This document shows, one piece after another, positions 20,071-29,346 of a DNA stretch of 50,886 bases. Each line of letters starts with the position of its first letter. Within the stretch, counting starts at the first letter, position 1. The notes under the pieces are model-generated. The model was not told the DNA's origin. It made no database searches and saw nothing but the letters and a program-made list of their open reading frames with translations. Source of the DNA: Oscillospiraceae bacterium (GTDB taxonomy: Bacteria; Bacillota; Clostridia; Oscillospirales; Acutalibacteraceae); contig SVPK01000002.1 of the NCBI GenBank assembly GCA_015065875.1, positions 1 through 50,886 of the forward strand, given 5' to 3'. Both the position numbers and the translations under genes were made by a program.

Positions 20071-20134
20071 AGTTTACATAAAATATAAAATCTGCGATAT
20101 CGTGTGGTTTACATAATGCGTTTACATAATATTC
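20071..20134. promoter_or_regulatory. Cluster of GTTTACATAA motifs resembling the XerD half-site of Firmicutes dif
   Basis: AGTTTACATAA at 20071, GGTTTACATAA at 20106/7, CGTTTACATAA at 20119/20; further degenerate copies at 20154 and 20248. Confidence 0.4.
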
Positions 20135-20154
20135 TAAAACTTGAAAATATTTTG

Positions 20155-20183
20155 TTGACATAATACTTTAAATGTTGTATAAC
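20155..20183 (+). promoter_or_regulatory. Sigma-A type promoter upstream of spoIIM
   Basis: TTGACA-N17-TATAAC. Confidence 0.6.
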
Positions 20184-20371
20184 TAATTATACTGACGTTT
20201 CTGCGTTCGGTTATTTTTTCGCGTTTAATTTATAAATTAGCGCTTTAGGTTACATAATGTTCCCATATTTTCTATATATTGTTTATTCATCTTTGCTTGA
20301 CGCAATATATAGTTTTGCATTTTCGCGCCATCCTCTGCATATATTTTCAAAAAAGCAGGAGGGACAAGATA

Positions 20372-21004
20372 ATGCAAAAGACAACTATAGTTCACCTAAA
20401 GGCTAAAAGGATTACAGCCGTTTTAGCAGATAGTTATCCCATACTAATAATGTTCACGGTATATATAACCGGCATTATTCTAGGGGCCGCTCTGCTAAAG
20501 GGAAATGCCAAAACTATCAAGAAGGCTGAAACGCTTTACCAAAACTTTATATCCGCGCGTAACGGCAAGGGTTTTCTTTCTGTTTTCGGAACGGCGCTAA
20601 TGGAATGGCTACCATTTTTACTTGCGTTGTTTGTTTGCGGAACCTGTATAGCAGGCATGGTAATGCTTCCGTTTTTTGTTGGTTATAAGGGCTTTTGTTA
20701 CGGAGCCTTGGCAGGATATATCTATTCGCAATATTCGTTTGGCGGGATAGTTTTTGTGCTGATTTTTATCGTTCCCGCGACTATAATCGGTGCTTTTGGA
20801 TTGTTCTTTGCCGCTAAACGTTCGTTTTCGTTTTCGCTTTTATTGGCAAAAAGTGTTTTGCCGCGGGGCAGGGAATACAATATGTATAATGTCCTTATTC
20901 ATTATTGTAAGTCCTTTGCAGTCTTGGTATTAACATCCGTTTTTGCGGCGCTTACCGATGCAACCCTTTCGGGAGCATTTTGGGATAAAATAAAAATCAG
21001 TTAA
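20372..21004 (+). CDS. spoIIM: Stage II sporulation protein M-like membrane protein
   Basis: ATG with gcaggaggg SD; multi-TM; located directly upstream of xerD-like gene as in B. subtilis spoIIM-ripX region. Confidence 0.8.
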   Translation: MQKTTIVHLKAKRITAVLADSYPILIMFTVYITGIILGAALLKGNAKTIKKAETLYQNFISARNGKGFLSVFGTALMEWLPFLLALFVCGTCIAGMVMLPFFVGYKGFCYGALAGYIYSQYSFGGIVFVLIFIVPATIIGAFGLFFAAKRSFSFSLLLAKSVLPRGREYNMYNVLIHYCKSFAVLVLTSVFAALTDATLSGAFWDKIKIS

Positions 21005-21032
21005 ATTCATTTGGAAAGGAGGGGATTTTATA

Positions 21033-21920
21033 ATGCAGAATTCGGTTTTAAAATTTGAAGATTATCTTAAAAATGAAAAGAAAGCTTCGAAGAATACATT
21101 TGAATCATATATGCGCGATATCGGACAATTCCATGCATATTGTTCTGCCAATAAAATTTCCCAAGTTTCCACCATTACACAAGATACAATTACCCATTAT
21201 TTAAAGTTCTTAAGCTCGGTTGGAAAATCAGAGGCTACCGTTGCTCGCGTAACTGCTTCGCTGCGTTGCTTCTTTACCTATTTAATCAAGCAGGGAAATA
21301 TAGAAGATAATCCAATAAAAGCAGTGAAGCTTTCTCCTGCGCAGAAAAAACTTCCCGAAATATTAACAAACAAAGAGATTGTTCAGTTACTTTCTCAGCC
21401 CGATTGCTCAAATTATAAGGGATGCCGCGATAAGGCGATGCTCGAGCTTTTATATGCAACCGGAATTAAGGTTTCCGAACTTATAGATTTAAAAATAACC
21501 GATATTAACACCCAAATAGGAATACTGCATTTACATACCGAAACAAGCCAAAGAATTATACCGATATATCCCGAAGCGGTTAAATCCATTTCCAACTATT
21601 TAAGTGCCGTGCGCGAGGTTATCATTAGCGATGATTCGGAGGAAATGTTGTTTACTAATATGAACGGACAACCTCTGACTCGCCAGGGATTTTGGAAGAT
21701 TATTAAGCAGTATGCTCAAGCAGCAAATATAAATAAGGATATAACTCCGCATACTCTGCGTCATTCCTTTGCCGCTCATTTGCTCGAAAACGGCGCTCAA
21801 CTGCAGGATATTAAGGAAATGCTCGGTCATTCCGATATCTCCACAACGCAGGTTTACGCACAAATTATGAAGAATAAATATGCTAAGTCTTATAAAAAAT
21901 TCCATCCTATGGCAAGATAA
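21033..21920 (+). CDS. xerD: XerD-like tyrosine recombinase (divergent active site)
   Basis: N-terminal SAM-like core-binding domain; HTLRHSFAAHLLENGAQLQDIKEMLGHSDISTTQVYAQI; but YATGIKVSEL and LHLHTETSQRIIP. Confidence 0.85.
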   Translation: MQNSVLKFEDYLKNEKKASKNTFESYMRDIGQFHAYCSANKISQVSTITQDTITHYLKFLSSVGKSEATVARVTASLRCFFTYLIKQGNIEDNPIKAVKLSPAQKKLPEILTNKEIVQLLSQPDCSNYKGCRDKAMLELLYATGIKVSELIDLKITDINTQIGILHLHTETSQRIIPIYPEAVKSISNYLSAVREVIISDDSEEMLFTNMNGQPLTRQGFWKIIKQYAQAANINKDITPHTLRHSFAAHLLENGAQLQDIKEMLGHSDISTTQVYAQIMKNKYAKSYKKFHPMAR

Positions 21921-21926
21921 AATAAA

Positions 21927-21958
21927 AAACACCGCAGTATTAATTATTGCGGTGTTTT
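21927..21958 (+). terminator. Terminator after xerD
   Basis: aaaacaccgca-gtattaatta-ttgcggtgtttt. Confidence 0.75.
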
Positions 21959-21993
21959 AAAATAATTATGAACTTTACAGAAGGTGCGCCTTA

Positions 21994-22629
21994 ATGGCTA
22001 AAAAGCGAAAAAGAAAAAGAAATAAAAAAATTAAAAGATTAGCAGCAGTTTGCTCCATATTTATGGTTGCATTGTTGGCAGTTTTATTTTTCCTGCCAAA
22101 GGGTAATAAAATGACAATCAATGATTTAAAAAATATTGAGATTCCGGAATACATAGATATAATGCTAATACCTGTTGGCACCTCAAGAGAGGGGATAGAC
22201 CTGGAATCTGTTAATGATATAGTCATTCATTATGTCGGAAACCCCGGAACAACCGCAAAGCAAAACCATGATTATTTTGCAAACGAGGGCACAACAGTTA
22301 ACGCACATTTTGTTATAGGCCTAGATGGAGAAATTATACAGTGCGTTCCGATTTATGAGCGCTCATCAGCAAGCAACCATAGAAATAGCGATACAATTTC
22401 TATCGAGGTTTGTCATCCCGATGAAAGCGGTAAATTCAATCCAAAAACACGTGAATCGTTAATTAAGCTAACGGCATGGTTATGTGATACCTGTGGTCTT
22501 GGAAAGGAAAATATAATTCGTCACTACGATATAACAGGAAAACTTTGTCCGCTATATTATTCGGAAAACCAGGATGAATGGGAAAAACTACTTGATGATA
22601 TTAATAATTATATAGAAAAAGAGTTCTGA
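21994..22629 (+). CDS. Membrane-anchored N-acetylmuramoyl-L-alanine amidase (Amidase_2-like)
   Basis: TM anchor; IVIHYVGNPGTTAKQNHDYF...VNAHFVIGLDGEIIQCVP...IRHYDITGKLCPLYY. Confidence 0.85.
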   Translation: MAKKRKRKRNKKIKRLAAVCSIFMVALLAVLFFLPKGNKMTINDLKNIEIPEYIDIMLIPVGTSREGIDLESVNDIVIHYVGNPGTTAKQNHDYFANEGTTVNAHFVIGLDGEIIQCVPIYERSSASNHRNSDTISIEVCHPDESGKFNPKTRESLIKLTAWLCDTCGLGKENIIRHYDITGKLCPLYYSENQDEWEKLLDDINNYIEKEF

Positions 22630-22653
22630 TACATAAAATATCGGAACTCTTTT
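22617..22653 (+). terminator. Terminator after amidase
   Basis: aaaagagttctgata-cataaaa-tatcggaactctttt. Confidence 0.8.
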
Positions 22654-22696
22654 GATTTTATATATTTAAAAGGGAGGCCCCTGTTTCTCCAAATCT

Positions 22697-22726
22697 AATT
22701 ATACAAAATGAATATTTTGTATAATT
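22697..22726. repeat. Perfect inverted repeat
   Basis: aattatacaaaat-gaat-attttgtataatt (13-bp arms). Confidence 0.8.
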
Positions 22727-23205
22727 AAGGGGAGGACTTTTAGGGTAAATTATGCCAAATAAGCAATTTTAGGCTGTTTTCGAAGCCAAAACACCTATTT
22801 ACATAATATTACCCTGCAGTTAATGCACATTTGCAATTCGTTGATAACATTAAATAATCATTTTAAAAATTAATTTATCTATATTGCGAATTTTCTATTA
22901 AAAAATCCATCGAATAGAAATTTTCAATCCATACCCTAGGTATACCCGAAAAAAACTGAAAGGATGGAATTTTTATAAAAAAGCAATATTTACCACAAAT
23001 TTTCTAAAAAACTACTGAATCATGAAGTAAATAACAATATTACAAAATAAGTATATGAACTTTCACGATATGCCATATGCAAGAATTGTTTAAAAATACC
23101 GGTATTTAGTTATAATGTCTATTTCTGCTCATTCTTGCCTATTATGGTAAAAAACGAGTGAATTAGCTATAGCTTTATAGGATTGATTGGGCTGGAACAG
23201 CTTAA

Positions 23206-23262
23206 TTTAGGGCCTCAAACCCTATTTTGTTAAATTTTTAACAAAATAGGCATTCCCTAAAT
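23206..23262. terminator. Long hairpin overlapping the 3' end of the MBL gene
   Basis: ttaggg...cctattttgttaaa-tt-tttaacaaaatagg...ccctaa. Confidence 0.65.
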
Positions 23263-24009
23263 ATCAATCCTCATACCATCGAAGCCGACTATAAATCCAT
23301 CTTTCGCAACAATTTTACAAGTTTCTTCATAAGATTTATGTAAGCAACAAGCAATATGACTTAATATTATCCTTGACGACTCATTTATTATCTTTAGAGT
23401 TCTCATGGAATCAACAATAAGGCGCACCATCGGGATACTGTTATGCTCGCCAAGGCGCATATCGCCGCTATAGTCCCCTATCGTTGTATCTATGACAATA
23501 GCATTAAATTCACGTCTTTTAAGATATTCTGCGCTTTCATTTAATACCCAAGCACCATCTAAAGCATATAAAAGCTTTTTATCCCCATCGGTTATACATA
23601 AATGTTGAGGGAAAGAATTTTGCTCATGATTAGCCGGAACGGCAGTTACATTTAGTGAGCCAATATTATAAGGCTTAAATAACTCCATAAAGTTAATTTC
23701 AGCCAGGCAATCATCAACCGAGCCACCGCTTCGCAACCAAAGCCTAACACCGCCACAGGATGCAATTTTATTGATATTTTCGATATCAAAATGGTCTGAG
23801 TGACGATGCGTTACGATAATATCGGTTATATCATAAAGCGAAACCCCAGCAACAGATAAAGAATTTAAAGCATGCGGTCCGCAGTCAATCATAATACTGC
23901 CGTTAATCAGAGCACATGAGCATCTTCTATGGTCTTTATTTAAAAAATCGGTATCTTGCGGCAGATTCTTTCTGTCGGCCGCTCCGGTTCCCAAAAATAA
24001 TAATTCCAT
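23257..24009 (-). CDS. MBL-fold metallo-hydrolase (PhnP-like)
   Basis: MELLFLGTGAADR; VTHRHSDH metal-binding motif. Confidence 0.85.
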   Translation of the reverse strand: MELLFLGTGAADRKNLPQDTDFLNKDHRRCSCALINGSIMIDCGPHALNSLSVAGVSLYDITDIIVTHRHSDHFDIENINKIASCGGVRLWLRSGGSVDDCLAEINFMELFKPYNIGSLNVTAVPANHEQNSFPQHLCITDGDKKLLYALDGAWVLNESAEYLKRREFNAIVIDTTIGDYSGDMRLGEHNSIPMVRLIVDSMRTLKIINESSRIILSHIACCLHKSYEETCKIVAKDGFIVGFDGMRIDI

Positions 24010-24016
24010 AAAACAC

Positions 24017-26646
<2,630 letters not shown>

Positions 26647-26758
26647 AAAAAACACCCGCTTTCATACTACATAATACGAAAAAGCAGATATTTGTGCCAA
26701 CACGTGTTTTATTGCTTATATTGTATCATAAATATATATCTATTACAAGAAAAACCAC

Positions 26759-26787
26759 TTGACAATAGCACTCGTTTGGATTAAAAT
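26759..26787 (+). promoter_or_regulatory. Promoter of tRNA-Leu
   Basis: TTGACA-N17-TAAAAT upstream of the tRNA. Confidence 0.75.
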
Positions 26788-26798
26788 ATTGTTTGCGC

Positions 26799-26882
26799 GC
26801 GGGCGTGGCGGAATTGGCAGACGCACCAGCCTTAGGAGCTGGCGCCTTCGGTGTGCAGGTTCAAGTCCTGTCGCCCGCACCA
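26799..26882 (+). tRNA. tRNA-Leu (anticodon TAG), CCA encoded
   Basis: GCGGGCG acceptor pairs CGCCCGC; anticodon stem-loop CCAGC-CTTAGGA-GCTGG; GTTCAAGTC T-loop; long variable arm. Confidence 0.97.
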
Positions 26883-26883
26883 T

Positions 26884-26926
26884 AAAAAGACCGTAACTTT
26901 GATACTAAAGTTACGGTCTTTTTTTA
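26884..26926 (+). terminator. tRNA terminator
   Basis: aaaagaccgtaacttt-gatact-aaagttacggtctttttt. Confidence 0.9.
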
Positions 26927-27038
26927 GCGAAATAAATCGCTGATGGGATTTGTGAAATGCGCCTCGCATGTGAAATATATGTGGGCGCAGCAGATTTATA
27001 GAGCATTCACCTTTTGAATTTTGAAACTTAAAATAAAC

Positions 27039-27899
27039 TTATTCTTTAGGTCCCCAAAGGCCGAGGTTAGGCTTTGGAGTTCCGATGGATTTTAGCGACT
27101 TTCTTGCAAATATTGCCTTTGCGTTATCAACAAAGTCTTTATATTCAAGACGGCGACGTGCAATCGTTATTGGGCAATCAAGTCCCATCTCATACATCCA
27201 AACGCCCTTATATCCAACCTCTTCAAGCGCATCAATATTGGCTTTCCAATCAAGAACGCCTTCACCGGGAAGCCAATGACGTTCGTTGATGTTATCACGG
27301 TCGGATACGTGGACGGTTATTATCCTATCTCCAACCGCCTTGATAAACTCGGCAGTATCGTCGATAAGCGAATGGTTAAAATCGAGGCAAACGCGAAGCT
27401 TATCATTAGCACTTAAAAGTGTTAAATGCTCATCAATTGTATTACCGAGGCAGGTTCGTGGCAGATTCTCAAGCGCAATATAAACATTCTTCTTATATGC
27501 GTATTCCGCCAGAGTATCAAGGCAAGCCATCGCGTGTTTCACCTTCTCGCCGCGGGTAGACTGGTCAAAAGGTTCCATAGTATGGGTAGGATGGATAACA
27601 ACCTTATCGATACCAACTGCGCTCATACGGTTTATAAGCTCCGAAAGTTCTGCTATAGCGGCATCATTACTTTCCTTTTCAAGCGACGAAATATCAAAAT
27701 CGGGACGCATATGCGAATGAACAGACCAAAGCTCGATACCGGCAGCATCTGCGGCCTTGCGAGCGCTCGGAAAATCAAAATTCGCTATATTCCTACCGCC
27801 GCAATATTCAATAGCATCGATACCAACCGCTTTAAGTTCTGAAAGACCCTCGACCGTAACCGGAAAGCCGCAACAACTCGACATACCTATTTTAAGCAT
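27039..27899 (-). CDS. Sugar phosphate isomerase/epimerase (TIM-barrel, AP endonuclease family 2)
   Basis: EYCGGRN...SVHSHMRPDFD...VVIHPTH...LENLPRT...CLDFNHS...VHVSDRD...WLPGEGVLDW. Confidence 0.85.
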   Translation of the reverse strand: MLKIGMSSCCGFPVTVEGLSELKAVGIDAIEYCGGRNIANFDFPSARKAADAAGIELWSVHSHMRPDFDISSLEKESNDAAIAELSELINRMSAVGIDKVVIHPTHTMEPFDQSTRGEKVKHAMACLDTLAEYAYKKNVYIALENLPRTCLGNTIDEHLTLLSANDKLRVCLDFNHSLIDDTAEFIKAVGDRIITVHVSDRDNINERHWLPGEGVLDWKANIDALEEVGYKGVWMYEMGLDCPITIARRRLEYKDFVDNAKAIFARKSLKSIGTPKPNLGLWGPKE

Positions 27900-27968
27900 A
27901 CAATCATCCTCCAAATGCTAATATAATTTATATTTATCATAAATAACTTTATATGTCAATTTATAAAG

Positions 27969-27997
27969 AAAAAAGCCGAGAAAACTCGGCTTTTTTT
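27969..27997 (-). terminator. ilvE terminator
   Basis: aaaaagccgag-aaaa-ctcggcttttt. Confidence 0.8.
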
Positions 27998-28001
27998 AGT
28001 T

Positions 28002-29024
28002 TTATATCTTGCAAATCCAACCTTCAGGAGCAGGAATACGGCCCATTTGAATACCTGTTAAGGTATCATAAAGTTTTTGAATGGTTGGGCCCATTTTTTC
28101 CATACCCGAGCTAAATGTGATAACATTATCGCCATCAACAATTCGGCCAACCGGAGAAATAACGGCGGCGGTTCCGCAAAGACCACACTCGACAAAATCC
28201 GATACCTCATCAAGACGAACCTTTCTTTGTTCGGTTTCAAGGCCAAGATAATCTGCGGCTACCTGCATTAAAGAACGGCGGGTAATTGAAGGCAGTATTG
28301 TATCCGATTTGGGAGTAACAACCTTATTGTCCTTTGTTACAAACAAAACATTAGCTCCGCCGGTTTCCTCGATATAGGTTCTGGTTGCAGAATCGAGATA
28401 AACATTTTCATCATAGCCGCATTCATGAGCATCAACAATAGCATAAAGGCTCATAGCATAATTAAGCCCTGCCTTGATATGACCTGTTCCCTTCGGCGCT
28501 GCGCGGTCAAAATCGCAGGTACGAATTGTAAGCGGTTTGACTCCGCCCTTGAAATAAGGGCCAACAGGTGTTGCAAAAATGCGGAACTGGAATTCGGTTG
28601 CGGGCTTAACTCCGATAACGGCATTAGAGCCAAACATATAGGGACGCAGGTAAAGAGATGCGCCTGTTCCATAAGGCGGAACCCAATCGGCATTCGCCTT
28701 AACAACGGCCTTTACCGCTTCAACAAACTTATCCTCGGGGAAAACGGGCATTTTCATGCGCTCGCAGGAATCGGCCATACGCTTCGCATTAAGGTCGGGA
28801 CGGAAGCAAACTACATCACCATTTTCGGTTCTATAAGCCTTAAGTCCTTCAAAGCAGGTCTGTGCATACTGCAGAACGCAGGCGCATTCATTCATTGTGA
28901 TGTTCTCGTCCTCAATCAGGGCGCCATCATCCCATTTTCCATCCTTATAATTGGCAACAAATCGCTTATCGGTTTTTATATATCCAAAGCCAAGATTGCT
29001 CCAATCGATATCTTTTGGGGTCAT
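28002..29024 (-). CDS. ilvE: Branched-chain amino acid aminotransferase
   Basis: FEGLKAYRTENGDVVCFRPD...GHIKAGLNYAMSL...YIEETGGANVLFV. Confidence 0.95.
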   Translation of the reverse strand: MTPKDIDWSNLGFGYIKTDKRFVANYKDGKWDDGALIEDENITMNECACVLQYAQTCFEGLKAYRTENGDVVCFRPDLNAKRMADSCERMKMPVFPEDKFVEAVKAVVKANADWVPPYGTGASLYLRPYMFGSNAVIGVKPATEFQFRIFATPVGPYFKGGVKPLTIRTCDFDRAAPKGTGHIKAGLNYAMSLYAIVDAHECGYDENVYLDSATRTYIEETGGANVLFVTKDNKVVTPKSDTILPSITRRSLMQVAADYLGLETEQRKVRLDEVSDFVECGLCGTAAVISPVGRIVDGDNVITFSSGMEKMGPTIQKLYDTLTGIQMGRIPAPEGWICKI

Positions 29025-29148
29025 AAAAAATCTCCTCTCGCTGTGGGAAAATAGCGGAAGGTGTCAAGGAAGAACCCGACACCTTCACTTTCCAAAAAAT
29101 TATACAACTATATTTTTTCTTTGTCAATAGAATGGGATAAAAATCGAA

Positions 29149-29346
29149 TTAGCCAACAACCTTATAGCCGGCGTCCTCAACAACCTTAACGAGCACTTCC
29201 CTATCGCATTCACATTCAACGGTAGCAGTTCCGTCCTCGAGCGACATCAAAACCGATTTAACGCCCTCAACCTCATATAAGGCCTTTTCAACCCTTGCAG
29301 TGCAATGACCGCAAGCCATACCTTCAATTTTCAAAACAGTTTTCAT
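29149..29346 (-). CDS. Putative internally initiated CopZ-like copper chaperone (65 aa), in frame within copA
   Basis: AAGGAGG-N8-ATG on - strand (SD 29361..29355, ATG 29346): MKTVLKIEGMACGHCTARVEKAL...VVG. Confidence 0.5.
   Translation of the reverse strand: MKTVLKIEGMACGHCTARVEKALYEVEGVKSVLMSLEDGTATVECECDREVLVKVVEDAGYKVVG

Noticed and set aside
20071-20098. Complete canonical dif site
   Set aside because: XerD arm and core match, but the would-be XerC arm (AAATCTGCGAT) does not resemble the consensus, so I report only half-site-like motifs.
26927-27038. Integration remnant downstream of tRNA-Leu
   Set aside because: No duplicated tRNA 3' end, integrase or foreign genes follow; only a short GCGCC/GGCGC pair.
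28425-29054. 209-aa + strand ORF opposite ilvE
   Set aside because: Antisense shadow of ilvE; no recognisable motifs.
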